From: a virus
Strand: one strand, 5' to 3'
IMG/VR virus record: IMGVR_UViG_3300017593_000129
Span: 1-48,460 of that record
DNA: 48,460 nt
The translations under genes and the position numbers were made by a program. Below, in pieces: positions 7,800 to 15,178 of the stretch. The notes beneath the pieces are model-generated. The model was not told the origin of the DNA and did no database searches. It worked only from the letters and a program-made list of their open reading frames with translations. Each line of letters opens with the position of its first letter. Within the stretch, counting starts at the first letter, position 1.

Positions 7800-8011
7800 C
7801 CCCACAAGAAAAAGCCAGGCGAGACAGCATCGTAAACGAGGCCAAGGTTGACAAGATGATTGCCGATGTTGGCGTTAATCATCATCAGGATTGCCCGTTG
7901 GGCCGGAATTTCATGGCGTTCAGCATGATTACGAGGGGCAAGCAGGCTTTCAAAAACTATCGTGACAATTTCGATAGAGTGTTTCCTTGTTCACCGGGAG
8001 CGGGAATATGA
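7796..8011 (+). CDS. Small protein of unknown function, GTG start
   Basis: This 71-residue product starts at a GTG that overlaps the portal stop (GTGA), with a strong AGGAGGGGG site just upstream. Its only notable feature is a short central His/Cys segment (NHHQDCPLGR). No family is recognised. It may be a minor head or portal-associated protein by position. Its end overlaps the next small gene (ATGA). Confidence 0.65.
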   Translation: MTPQEKARRDSIVNEAKVDKMIADVGVNHHQDCPLGRNFMAFSMITRGKQAFKNYRDNFDRVFPCSPGAGI

Positions 8012-8166
8012 TAAAGTTGCCAACCTTACCCCAGGCTAAGGCAATTCAGGAAGACATCGAATCTGTCCTGCGTAAATGGGGCGTTTGGTACACGGTTAAG
8101 CATGTAAAGCGTCCAGGGTTATCGCAGATTATCTTTGAGGATATTTCAATAAAGGTTGGTAAATGA
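8008..8166 (+). CDS. 52-residue protein of unknown function
   Basis: This short ORF begins with ATG overlapping the previous stop (ATGA), after a GGGAGCGGGAAT stretch that can serve as ribosome binding site. The translated product starts MIKLPTLPQAKAIQ and has a compact alpha/beta-like pattern (DIESVLRKWGVWYTVKHVK, then IIFEDISIKVGK). The overlap with its neighbour and a stop just before the terminator region support it as the last gene of this segment. Function unknown. Confidence 0.6.
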   Translation: MIKLPTLPQAKAIQEDIESVLRKWGVWYTVKHVKRPGLSQIIFEDISIKVGK

Positions 8167-8200
8167 CATGGGCGTAGACGCCTAAGATTTAAGACAACCT

Positions 8201-8230
8201 AATAATAAGCAAATAGCACAAGCACCATTA
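8201..8230 (+). promoter_or_regulatory. Conserved box upstream of terminator, copy 1
   Basis: The segment AATAAGCAAATAGCAC plus AAGCACCATT is closely matched by 12813-12840 (AATAAGTAACAATAGACACG plus AGCACCAA). Both lie immediately before a GGGCYGG-type terminator stem. A weaker relative sits at 24434-24455 (TTAAGTAACAGGCACGGAGC). Role unknown. It could be an RNA site for antitermination or a phage promoter. Confidence 0.4.
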
Positions 8231-8231
8231 A

Positions 8232-8280
8232 GGGCTGGCTGATTTTCCTCAAGAGGGATTATCGCCAGCCTTTTCTTTTT
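8232..8280 (+). terminator. Rho-independent terminator
   Basis: The stem GGCTGGC (8233-8239) pairs with GCCAGCC (8264-8270), extended by GAT/ATC past a single bulged T at 8240. It is followed by TTTTCTTTTT. It separates the terminase-portal genes from the scaffold-capsid genes. Confidence 0.85.
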
Positions 8281-8311
8281 GCGATTTAGGCCACGTTACG
8301 GCCTTCAAATA

Positions 8312-8344
8312 CGGGGACTGCTAAACCCGAAACCATATAGCAGT
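8312..8344 (+). ncRNA. Possible H-type pseudoknot in the scaffold-gene leader
   Basis: Four segments occur in pseudoknot order: CGGG 8312-8315 pairs with CCCG 8326-8329, and ACTGCTA 8317-8323 pairs with TAGCAGT 8338-8344. Loops are 1, 2 and 8 bases, and the last is A-rich (AAACCATA), as in classic H-type knots. A simple hairpin (AGGCC 8288-8292 with GGCCT 8300-8304) lies upstream, and CGTC/GACG (8346-8359) downstream. The scaffold ribosome binding site follows at about 8371. It may control translation of the scaffold or act as a riboswitch. No known class is recognised. Confidence 0.4.
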
Positions 8345-8386
8345 TCGTCTTAGCGGACGTAAAACCTATGAAGGAGGATATGTACC

Positions 8387-9490
8387 ATGGCTGAACAAGC
8401 GACAAATGAGGCGGCAGTCACAACCCCGGAACCAGTAGCGAACGTAGAACCTGCAAATGCACCGGCAGACCTGGAAGCAGGACAAGAGGTAACGCAAGAA
8501 CTTCCTGATTTTTTCACAGATGAAGGAGTTACTGAAGCTGAATTGATGGGCAGTGACCCGGAAGAAGAGGCTAAAGCCGGAGAGGAAGCAGACAAAACGG
8601 AAGCAGGCGACGAGAAAGCTGGTTCCGAAGGAGAAGGGGCAGCAAAAACGGAAGAGGATGCAGACAAAGCCAAAGGTGATGACTCAGGGCAGGATGATAC
8701 GGCTACTGCCAAGCCGAAAGAGGAAGACGCCGACGGTACTGCAACAAAGAAACCCCCGGAGGGGTTTGTTCCGTACCAAGCTCTAAGCGAAGAACGCACC
8801 AAACGGCAGGCATTAACGCAGCAATTGGCCGATCTGCAAGCCGAAAACGAATCACTGAAAGGTGAAGAGGGTGACGCAGAGAAGGCGGAAGAGTTCAAGG
8901 TCTTGAGTGATGATGAGTTTGATGAGCTCCTGGAGGACGATCCCCAGGAAGCTATCAGATATCAACACAAGTTGCAAACGTATCAGCGCGAGCAAGCTAA
9001 CAAGGCCGCTCAAGAAGACATTGAGGCGGAACAAATCAATGTTGCTGCCAGCATGATCCAGCAAATTGTCCCTGGAATCTACGATGAAGGGAACAAAGCG
9101 GGTGAAGAGCTGGGGGATTTTGCGGTTGAGAATGGTTTAGATCCCCATTTTCTGACGTTGCTTACTGACCCACGCACAAAAGTTACGGCTGCCGGCAGTA
9201 AGGGGGCCGTTCTTATGGGCGAAGGTGCTGCAAGTGTTGTGTCTTTATTGTCTACTTTACGGACACAATTATCCGATCCTGATGCACAACGAGAAGCAAT
9301 CAAGGAATCTTTGCGGGAAGAAGTTACCGCAGAGCTTATGAAAAAATTTAAAGGAGGAAGCGCCTCTCCTGGCGTACTTGATGTCCCTGGCGATGCAGGC
9401 TCAATTCCGAACAGCGGTCAAGTGCTGAGTGAAGAAGAGTTTGGCCGGTTGCCGGAGGCAGAGCAAGAGAAGCTATTGTCAGGTGCTTAA
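8387..9490 (+). CDS. Head scaffolding protein (putative)
   Basis: This 367-residue, very acidic protein lies between portal and major capsid, the usual place for a scaffold. Residues ~1-125 are low complexity (Glu, Ala, Asp, Lys). A helical or coiled-coil segment follows (YQALSEERTKRQALTQQLAD, ~125-160), then a folded C-terminal half. The acidic, helical, low-complexity character is typical of scaffolds that guide capsid assembly and leave. There is a strong AAGGAGGA site, with a structured leader in front. No protease is seen nearby, so release rather than cleavage is likely. Identification rests on position and composition. Confidence 0.7.
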   Translation: MAEQATNEAAVTTPEPVANVEPANAPADLEAGQEVTQELPDFFTDEGVTEAELMGSDPEEEAKAGEEADKTEAGDEKAGSEGEGAAKTEEDADKAKGDDSGQDDTATAKPKEEDADGTATKKPPEGFVPYQALSEERTKRQALTQQLADLQAENESLKGEEGDAEKAEEFKVLSDDEFDELLEDDPQEAIRYQHKLQTYQREQANKAAQEDIEAEQINVAASMIQQIVPGIYDEGNKAGEELGDFAVENGLDPHFLTLLTDPRTKVTAAGSKGAVLMGEGAASVVSLLSTLRTQLSDPDAQREAIKESLREEVTAELMKKFKGGSASPGVLDVPGDAGSIPNSGQVLSEEEFGRLPEAEQEKLLSGA

Positions 9491-9514
9491 CTCCAGAAAT
9501 ATGGAGACAATCAA

Positions 9515-10591
9515 ATGGGTATGACTGAATTTGCCGTTAATGATCCATTGGCGGTCAAGCGTTGGAGTACGAGTCTTGGTGTAGAAGCTGCAAAAAAGCA
9601 GTATTTCGCCAAATTTATGGGTATGGGTGATAATGCCCTGATCAAAATCAAAAAGGAGCTGAATAAGGCTGCCGGTGATAAAGTCACTGTCGGGTTGCGG
9701 ATGAAGTTGTCTGGTGATGGTGTCGAAGGAGATGCCATCATTGAAGGGACCAGCGCAGAAGAAGCCTTGACGTTCTTCAACGATTCGCTGTTTATTAACC
9801 AGCGGCGTAAAGGGACGAAGAGCAAGGGTAAAATGTCAGAGCAACGGGTTCCGTATAACATCCGGAAGCAGGGGCGTGACGCTCTAGCTACTTGGTGGGC
9901 AGAGGATTACGACGAACAAATCATGATGTATCTGGCAGGTGCTCGCGGGATTGATACGAGCTTTCATGTTGATACAAGCTGGGCCGGAAGAGCTGGTAAT
10001 ATTTTGCAGGCTCCTGATTCGGATCACCTTGTTTATATGGGTGATGCAACGGCAAAGAATGATGTTGCCGTTGATGATAAAGTTAGCTTGGCGCTGATTG
10101 AGCGTTTGGTTGCCAAAATCGAAACACTTGACCCGATGATTCTCCCGTTTGAGATTAACGGTGAAAAAAAGTATGTCATGCTGATGCACTCCTGGCAGGC
10201 ATACGATTTACGTGTTGCTTCCAGCCCCAATGATTGGGTGGATGTCCATAAAAACACCGATGGTCAAAAGAGCATGATTTACAAAAATGCTCTTGGTGAA
10301 TATGCCGGGGTTGTCCTGCATAAACATCGTAATGTAATTCGGTTTAATGATTATGGTTCCGGTGCCAATATTGCAGCCGGGAGGGCATTGTTGCTTGGTG
10401 CTCAGGCTGGCATGATTGCATGGGGCCAGGGCGGAAGTCCGCAGCGATATTCTTGGAACGAGGAGACTGATGATCGTGGCAATGCTCTTGCCATTACCGC
10501 CGGGACAATCTACGGGGTTAAGAAATCCCGTTATGGCTCTAAAGATTTTGGTGTTCTTGCAGTTGACGGGGCATGCAAAGATCCGACATGA
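9515..10591 (+). CDS. Major capsid protein, N4-gp56 family
   Basis: This 358-residue protein matches the N4-gp56 major capsid family in its features: an N-terminal segment AVKRWSTSLGVEAAKKQYFA, then MGMGDNALIKIKKELNKAAG, VTVGLRMKLSGDGVEGD, and the E-loop/P-domain-like stretch QRVPYNIRKQGRDALATWWA. It would form the HK97-fold shell. ATG 9515 is chosen because GGAG at 9503-9506 is well spaced. A second in-frame ATG lies two codons downstream (9521). A hairpin follows the gene. Confidence 0.88.
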   Translation: MGMTEFAVNDPLAVKRWSTSLGVEAAKKQYFAKFMGMGDNALIKIKKELNKAAGDKVTVGLRMKLSGDGVEGDAIIEGTSAEEALTFFNDSLFINQRRKGTKSKGKMSEQRVPYNIRKQGRDALATWWAEDYDEQIMMYLAGARGIDTSFHVDTSWAGRAGNILQAPDSDHLVYMGDATAKNDVAVDDKVSLALIERLVAKIETLDPMILPFEINGEKKYVMLMHSWQAYDLRVASSPNDWVDVHKNTDGQKSMIYKNALGEYAGVVLHKHRNVIRFNDYGSGANIAAGRALLLGAQAGMIAWGQGGSPQRYSWNEETDDRGNALAITAGTIYGVKKSRYGSKDFGVLAVDGACKDPT

Positions 10592-10611
10592 GTTTAACCT
10601 TTAGCTGATTA

Positions 10612-10655
10612 TCCGGGCCGAGGCGTGAGCTGAAGCCCGGAACTTTAACTTTTCT
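10612..10655 (+). terminator. Hairpin after the capsid gene (weak terminator or processing site)
   Basis: TCCGGGC (10612-10618) pairs with GCCCGGA (10635-10641), followed by CTTTAACTTTTC. The U-rich tail is interrupted, so it could be a partial terminator or an mRNA-stabilising or processing hairpin rather than a full stop. Confidence 0.45.
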
Positions 10656-10672
10656 TATGGAGGATTTTCAAT

Positions 10673-11125
10673 ATGGCTGCTGTAACTGTAACAACTGATG
10701 CCGTGGATTCCGGATTGATTCCGGATGCGCGGAATGCCGGGCAGGTATTATGCCGATCTGCTAAGTATGTGGCCGCTGCTGCCCTTGACGCAGATAGCGT
10801 TGTCCAAATGGTTCCGGTTTGCGATGGGATGCTGATTCTGGATGTCCAAGTATCGATTACCGCTCAGGGGACAGGCCGAACGATTGATGTTGGTGATGGG
10901 GTTACTATTGACCGTTTCTTTGACGGTGTTGTCGTCTCTGCCGCCGCTGCTATGGATTTATTCAATGAGGGTGATGTCGCAACTTGTTTCGGACACAAGT
11001 ACACCGCCGATGATACTATCAATGTAAAAATTCTTGGTGATACACTGCTCAAGGATGCTGTAATCATCATGAATGTTTATTACAAGATGTTGGATACAAT
11101 CGAAGATGAAGACGGTGCATTTTAG
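10673..11125 (+). CDS. Capsid-associated small protein, possibly decoration protein
   Basis: This 150-residue protein directly downstream of the major capsid gene has its own good site (TGGAGG). The sequence is Ala/Val/Asp-rich and predicted beta-rich, with alternating hydrophobic strands (VQMVPVCDGMLILDVQVSI, INVKILGDTLLKDAVIIMN). Genes of this size and place in N4-gp56-type phages are often head decoration or minor structural proteins. No family is recognised with certainty, so the role is inferred from position. Confidence 0.6.
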   Translation: MAAVTVTTDAVDSGLIPDARNAGQVLCRSAKYVAAAALDADSVVQMVPVCDGMLILDVQVSITAQGTGRTIDVGDGVTIDRFFDGVVVSAAAAMDLFNEGDVATCFGHKYTADDTINVKILGDTLLKDAVIIMNVYYKMLDTIEDEDGAF

Positions 11126-11161
11126 TCTAGTGCCTCATTAATCTTATAACCTTTCAATTGC

Positions 11162-11205
11162 TTTCTCCCCGGTTCTGTGGGGTTTACCCTGGAGCCGGGG
11201 AGAAA
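11162..11205 (+). terminator. Strong hairpin between structural genes
   Basis: An 11-bp perfect stem (TTTCTCCCCGG 11162-11172 with CCGGGGAGAAA 11195-11205) encloses a possible inner GGG/CCC stem. The tail (TATAACTTTCC) is only weakly U-rich, so it may be a leaky terminator or an mRNA-processing or stability element controlling capsid-region stoichiometry. Confidence 0.5.
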
Positions 11206-11234
11206 TATAACTTTCCAAGCAGGAGAATGAGCAA

Positions 11235-11507
11235 ATGGCAACATTAACTTATTTGGGCAAGAAGAAAAATTACGGGCCTTTGTCGCTTCCCTGGATGATT
11301 GAGCCGATAAAGTTCGACAAGAACGGATTTGCCAAGGGAATTGATGATGGGGTGGCTCTGGCAATCGCAAACGAATGTCCGACATTGTTCATGGTTGGTG
11401 CGCTCAAGGTGGCAAAGGATGACGCTATCTATCCCGACGATCCTCCCTTGGATATTGAGACGGAGGACGACTTGGATACTCAGCCGGATGAGATGGAGGA
11501 GGGATAA
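11235..11507 (+). CDS. Small structural-region protein of unknown function
   Basis: This 90-residue protein has a compact N-terminal part (residues 1-60: MATLTYLGKKKNYGPLSLPW, then FDKNGFAKGIDDGVALAI) and a very acidic C-terminal tail (DIETEDDLDTQPDEMEEG). It lies between the decoration-like gene and the adaptor gene with an AGCAGGAG site. An acidic tail and this position fit a minor head or connector-assembly protein, but nothing in the sequence names it. Confidence 0.6.
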   Translation: MATLTYLGKKKNYGPLSLPWMIEPIKFDKNGFAKGIDDGVALAIANECPTLFMVGALKVAKDDAIYPDDPPLDIETEDDLDTQPDEMEEG

Positions 11508-11512
11508 ACACA

Positions 11513-12172
11513 ATGCAAGCATTATCAATCATAAATCAGGCGGCAATATTGCTCAATGATAGTGCGTCTAATGTCCGTTGGCCTAAAACTCAGTTGTTGA
11601 CATATCTGAATGACGGGCAACGGGAAGTAGTTATTTTTCGCCCTGATGCGTCTGTGCAAAACTCAGTGATGATGTTGACGGCTGGGAATACCAAACAAAG
11701 TATTCCTGCTGATGGTATCAGACTGATTGATGTAATCCGGAACATGGGTAGTGGTTCTACTGCGGGAGTCCCCGTAATGGTTATTGACCGTGATATCCTG
11801 GATACGCAAATCCCAACATGGCACTCAGACGATGCGTCCAGCAGCATTAAGCATTACACCTTTGACCCGAAAGACCCTGAAACGTTTTATGTCTATCCAC
11901 AACCTGCTGCTTCTGTTCACCTGGAGATAGTCTATTCCGTCCCACCTGCTGATTGTGATGTTGTTGGCGATAACATCTCGATTTCGGACATTTATACCAA
12001 TGCCTTGTTGGATTACATAATGTATCGAGCATTCAGCAAGGATACCGAGTATGCCAATCCTAATAAGGCGGCAAATTATTACCAAATGTTCAGGCAATCG
12101 CTGGGGTTGAAGGCGCAAATAGATATGACAACTGATCCCAACGCAGCGGTGAGGGCTGATGGTAAATCTTAG
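11513..12172 (+). CDS. Phage adaptor protein (DUF6682-like)
   Basis: This 219-residue protein with N-terminal ILLNDSASNVRWPKTQLLTY and LNDGQREVVIFRPDAS resembles DUF6682-type adaptor proteins found after capsid genes in many podophages. They are thought to attach below the portal and link head and tail. The rest is beta-rich, ending with a helical segment (NALLDYIMYRAFSKDTEY, ANYYQMFRQSLG) that is typical of such connectors. It overlaps the next gene by 14 bases. Confidence 0.7.
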   Translation: MQALSIINQAAILLNDSASNVRWPKTQLLTYLNDGQREVVIFRPDASVQNSVMMLTAGNTKQSIPADGIRLIDVIRNMGSGSTAGVPVMVIDRDILDTQIPTWHSDDASSSIKHYTFDPKDPETFYVYPQPAASVHLEIVYSVPPADCDVVGDNISISDIYTNALLDYIMYRAFSKDTEYANPNKAANYYQMFRQSLGLKAQIDMTTDPNAAVRADGKS

Positions 12173-12797
12173 TGCGTTCGCTCCCGATGTGGTAGCGGTT
12201 GACTCTCGGTGTCCAGGGTTTGTTGCCGAGAAAGCGGTATTGGCTGCAGCGATTGAGTTTGCCGAAATGACGTGGTGTTTGCAATCGGAACATGATCCTT
12301 TTGATCTTGATGCCGGGGTGGATGAATACGAACTCGATTCCCCTGCAAGTCACAAGATAACCGGTATTATCAATGTGAGGATTAATGGGAGAGCGATTGA
12401 TTCGGCAACCGTGGTCGAAAAAGACAGGAACAAATCTCAATGGCGTACCGAAACCGCACAATACCCGGATTTCTATTTAAGGGACACAAGTAAAACCATT
12501 TCGACTATTAAGCTTTATCCCTTGCCGATTGCTGATGTTGATGATGCGGTTAATGTTTTGATGGCGATAAAACCATCAACTACGGCGACAAGAATAGCCG
12601 ATGAATTCGCGGATAATTATCGTGATGCGATTATCGCCGGGGCGATATCAAGGATTATGTTACAACCGGGGCAAGTATGGTCACATTTAGAGATCGCTTC
12701 TGGATATCGAGCAATCTTTCTTGACTATGCCGGCAGCTCCAGAAACAACATTTTCATTAACGTTATGCAACCGCGGGAGAATGCACGAATCTTTTGA
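12159..12797 (+). CDS. Head-tail connector protein (putative)
   Basis: This 212-residue protein overlaps the adaptor gene. Its order in the operon (portal, capsid, adaptor, this) and its helical C-terminal part (NYRDAIIAGAISRIMLQPGQ, then WSHLEIASGYRAIFLDYAG) resemble the second connector or tail-completion protein of short-tailed phages (P22 gp4 or T7 gp11 position). No precise family is recognised. It ends just before a terminator, closing the head operon. Confidence 0.6.
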   Translation: MVNLSAFAPDVVAVDSRCPGFVAEKAVLAAAIEFAEMTWCLQSEHDPFDLDAGVDEYELDSPASHKITGIINVRINGRAIDSATVVEKDRNKSQWRTETAQYPDFYLRDTSKTISTIKLYPLPIADVDDAVNVLMAIKPSTTATRIADEFADNYRDAIIAGAISRIMLQPGQVWSHLEIASGYRAIFLDYAGSSRNNIFINVMQPRENARIF

Positions 12798-12812
12798 GAA
12801 GCAAAAAAGCTA

Positions 12813-12840
12813 AATAAGTAACAATAGACACGAGCACCAA
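12813..12840 (+). promoter_or_regulatory. Conserved box upstream of terminator, copy 2
   Basis: This segment contains AATAAGTAACAATAG and GAGCACCAA and is the partner of 8201-8230. Like that copy it sits just before a terminator stem that begins with GGGC(C/T)GG. The match is better than chance would suggest. The role is unknown. Confidence 0.4.
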
Positions 12841-12843
12841 TTT

Positions 12844-12896
12844 GGGCCGGTCAGCACCTTAATAAATAAGGAAAGCTGCCGGCCCCTTTTTATTTT
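12844..12896 (+). terminator. Rho-independent terminator after the connector gene
   Basis: GGGCCGG (12844-12850) and CAGC (12852-12855) pair with GCTG (12875-12878) and CCGGCCC (12879-12885), leaving one bulged T at 12851. A T-rich tail (CTTTTTATTTT) follows. It shares its bulged design with the terminator at 8232. Confidence 0.88.
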
Positions 12897-12910
12897 CAGG
12901 AGGATTTATC

Positions 12911-13312
12911 ATGAGTGGATTTTCAGATTATCTTGAACAGGCTTTAATCAATCACATATTGAGAGCAACGGCGTATTCCAATCCAAGCTCTATTTACGTG
13001 GCATTATTTACGGGTGATCCAGGTGATGCTAACGATACGTCCAAGGAATTAACTGATAGCGGATATGCCAGACAGAATGTGACTGGTCATTTTAATGCCC
13101 CTCATGCCACTGGTGGTTATACTTCTAATGATGCGGTCATCACCTTTCCTGCCATTGTAGATGCACAGGTAGTTATTTCTGATATTGGTATCTATGACGC
13201 ATTGACGATTGGCAACCTGCTCTTTTCCCAGCCGCTTAATTCACCGAAAACGCTGGAAGTGAATGACGTTCTTTCGTTTGGTATCGGAGCATTGACTATA
13301 ACGCTGGCGTAG
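12911..13312 (+). CDS. Phage tail fibre family protein
   Basis: This 133-residue virion protein is of a family common in phages and usually annotated as tail fibre protein. It has an N-terminal helical segment (FSDYLEQALINHILRATAY), the strand SSIYVALFTGDPGDAN, the central pattern SGYARQNVTGHF, then VITFPA, ISDIGIYDA, GNLLFSQPL and a C-terminal strand pair (VNDVLSFGIGALTITLA). AGGAGG lies before the start. It heads the fibre module after the terminator. Its exact place in the virion is not established from sequence. Confidence 0.7.
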   Translation: MSGFSDYLEQALINHILRATAYSNPSSIYVALFTGDPGDANDTSKELTDSGYARQNVTGHFNAPHATGGYTSNDAVITFPAIVDAQVVISDIGIYDALTIGNLLFSQPLNSPKTLEVNDVLSFGIGALTITLA

Positions 13313-13739
13313 AAGGTGCGAAGAAATGTCTAATGAACTATTATTGAAAACAAGAAGCGTTATCATTGCTCAGACGGCACAGGGTTCGGCTGTTTCCGTA
13401 GGTTCTTTCAGTTCGGGAACGCAAACCATTATTGATAATAGTTTTGATGGTGGTAGTGAAAATGCAAAAGGAGCATCGTATTTAGATATCTTTTTCGATG
13501 TTACTGATATAGCTGACACAAGTTGTGTAGATATCTATATTGAATCAAGTATTGATGGGACAACATTTTCTGACCCAGAATTTCTGATGCGGTCGAATAA
13601 GATATCAACAAGCAGTGCGTCACTTCAGAAGCTTTGCCGACTTCCAGTTGTTCCCTTATATTCGAGATTGAAATGGAAACCATATTCTCACACAATTGAT
13701 GGAATCTTGAAAGTGGTTCCTGTGCTCATGGAGTATCAG
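13300..13739. repeat. Long direct repeat, copy A (fibre N-terminal cassette)
   Basis: About 440 bases, from the last codons of the preceding gene (AACGCTGGCGTAG) through the ribosome binding region and the first ~137 codons of the propeller gene, recur at 15166-15610 with high identity. The main divergence is a short patch around 13504-13530. Confidence 0.9.
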
Positions 13740-14687
13740 TTAACAACATTAAGCTATTATGGTGCTACGACTCCTTTGTCAGCATCAAGGGACAGGCTTG
13801 CAGCTACTTCAATTGGCGATTATGCTTTATTTGGTGGGGGCACCACAGGGGATGTTAGTAATGTAGTTGATGCTTACGATACTTCTTTAACTCGTTCTAC
13901 TCCAACGGCCTTGTCAGTAGCAAGATATTGGCTTGCAGCTACTTCAATCGGAGATTATGCTTTATTTGGTGGGGGCACCACAGGGAGTGTTAGTAATGTA
14001 GTTGATGCCTACGATACTTCTTTAACTCGTTCTACTCCAACGGCCTTGTCAGTAGCAAGACGTTATTTAGCGGCAATTTCAATTGGCGATTATGCTTTAT
14101 TCGGTGGGGGCACCACAGGGGATGTTAGTAATGTAGTTGACGCTTACAATACTTCTTTAACTCGTTCTACTCCAACAGCTTTATCGGTAGCAAGATGTAG
14201 TCTTGCTACAACTTCAGTTGGAGATTATGCGCTATTCGGGGGAGGCTATTATAGTAATGTTGTAGACGCTTACAATACTTCTTTGGTTCGTTCCACTCCT
14301 ACAGCTTTATCAACAGAAAGAGGTACTGCAGCGACTTCGATTGGCGATTATGCTTTATTCGGTGGGGGTTATGCAGGTGGTGCTAAGAATGTAGTTGACG
14401 CTTACAATACTTCTTTAACTCGTTCCACCCCAACAGCTTTATCGTTAGCGAGGTATAATTTAGCAGCGACTTCGATTGGCGATTATGCTTTATTCGGTGG
14501 GGGTCATGGCCCTGTCTATAATGTTAGTAATGTTGTTGATGCTTACGATACTTCTTTAACTCGTTCTACTCCAACAGCCTTGTCAGTAGCACGGGATTTT
14601 TTAGCAGCGACTTCGATTGGCGATTATGCTTTATTCGGTGGGGGTGAGCCTGCAAGTAATGTTGTAGACGCTTACGAATGGTCTTAA
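13326..14687 (+). CDS. Virion fibre protein with seven-bladed kelch-like beta-propeller
   Basis: This 453-residue protein has two parts. Residues ~1-137 are an attachment-type domain duplicated in the gene at 15191. Residues ~140-453 hold seven repeats of 41-47 residues, most of them exactly 45, each with the core SIGDYALFGGG, then NVVDAYDTSLTRSTPTALS and VAR. The chain begins with the second half of a blade (YGATTPLSASR) and ends in the first half (VVDAYEWS), the usual ring closure of a propeller. The scaffold is nearly invariant while the loop after GGG (TTGDVSN, YYSN, YAGGAKN, HGPVYNVSN, EPASN) and the two residues after AR vary, as expected for a binding face. It is likely a host-receptor or glycan-binding fibre. 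Confidence 0.8.
   Translation: MSNELLLKTRSVIIAQTAQGSAVSVGSFSSGTQTIIDNSFDGGSENAKGASYLDIFFDVTDIADTSCVDIYIESSIDGTTFSDPEFLMRSNKISTSSASLQKLCRLPVVPLYSRLKWKPYSHTIDGILKVVPVLMEYQLTTLSYYGATTPLSASRDRLAATSIGDYALFGGGTTGDVSNVVDAYDTSLTRSTPTALSVARYWLAATSIGDYALFGGGTTGSVSNVVDAYDTSLTRSTPTALSVARRYLAAISIGDYALFGGGTTGDVSNVVDAYNTSLTRSTPTALSVARCSLATTSVGDYALFGGGYYSNVVDAYNTSLVRSTPTALSTERGTAATSIGDYALFGGGYAGGAKNVVDAYNTSLTRSTPTALSLARYNLAATSIGDYALFGGGHGPVYNVSNVVDAYDTSLTRSTPTALSVARDFLAATSIGDYALFGGGEPASNVVDAYEWS
13797..14687. repeat. Seven tandem repeats, mostly 135 bp, coding for propeller blades
   Basis: Unit starts, measured at the Leu codon before AATSIGD or its equivalent, are 13797, 13932, 14067, 14202, 14325, 14460 and 14601. 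Spacing is 135 bp four times, and 123 and 141 bp where the loop length changes. The DNA identity between the first three units is very high, so recombination can add or remove blades or swap loops. Confidence 0.95.
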
Positions 14688-14707
14688 AATTAAATTAGGA
14701 GGAAGAA

Positions 14708-15178
14708 ATGCTAAAATTAGAAAAATTCGATGGAACGAAAACTTATATGTTTCCGAATGGAGCGGTAGCAACTCCTGAAGCAATAAGAAAACAATTCCCA
14801 GCAGTGGATCATTTCCCACATGTAATTGAAGTCAATGGTGATGTATGTCAAGCGGTGATAAATTTGAATGCCCTTGCGAATATTCATGAGGTTGATTCTG
14901 AATTAGCTGAGGTAGATAAAATTGCGGCCATTGAAACAAAAATGAATGCTCCGGTAGAGGTGATAGTCCAGCCGGAAGAGCGGTTGGCTGCGGCAGCAGA
15001 GTTCCAGAATATCATTGCATTACCAGATACTCTTGAGGTGGCTGAAATGGATCACAAAGTTATTAAGAAGAACGTAAAAGCTGGATTGTGGGGGAAAGCT
15101 CATCTTGATGTTGTCAAAAAGAAAGGTTTAATAACAAAAGAAAGAGCAGATACTATTCTTGCAGAAACGCTGGCGTAG
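14708..15178 (+). CDS. Fibre-associated protein of unknown function
   Basis: This 156-residue protein directly follows the propeller gene with an AGGAGG site. The N-terminus (LEKFDGTKTYMFPNGAVATP, then IRKQFPAVDHFPHVIE) resembles a small family often found next to phage fibre genes. The C-terminal part (KAGLWGKAHLDVVKKKGLIT) is helical and recalls XkdX-like tails. It could be a fibre-assembly chaperone or a minor fibre part, which is inferred from position. Its last codons (TLA-stop, ACGCTGGCGTAG) match the end of the gene at 12911, marking the start of the repeated cassette. Confidence 0.65.
   Translation: MLKLEKFDGTKTYMFPNGAVATPEAIRKQFPAVDHFPHVIEVNGDVCQAVINLNALANIHEVDSELAEVDKIAAIETKMNAPVEVIVQPEERLAAAAEFQNIIALPDTLEVAEMDHKVIKKNVKAGLWGKAHLDVVKKKGLITKERADTILAETLA

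Noticed and set aside
8281-8386. tRNA gene in the scaffold leader
   Set aside because: Hairpins exist but no cloverleaf with acceptor stem, anticodon loop and T-loop in proper spacing can be formed.
8350-8898. 182-codon Ser-rich ORF on the minus strand
   Set aside because: It is the antisense reading of the acidic low-complexity part of the scaffold gene. The composition follows from that bias.
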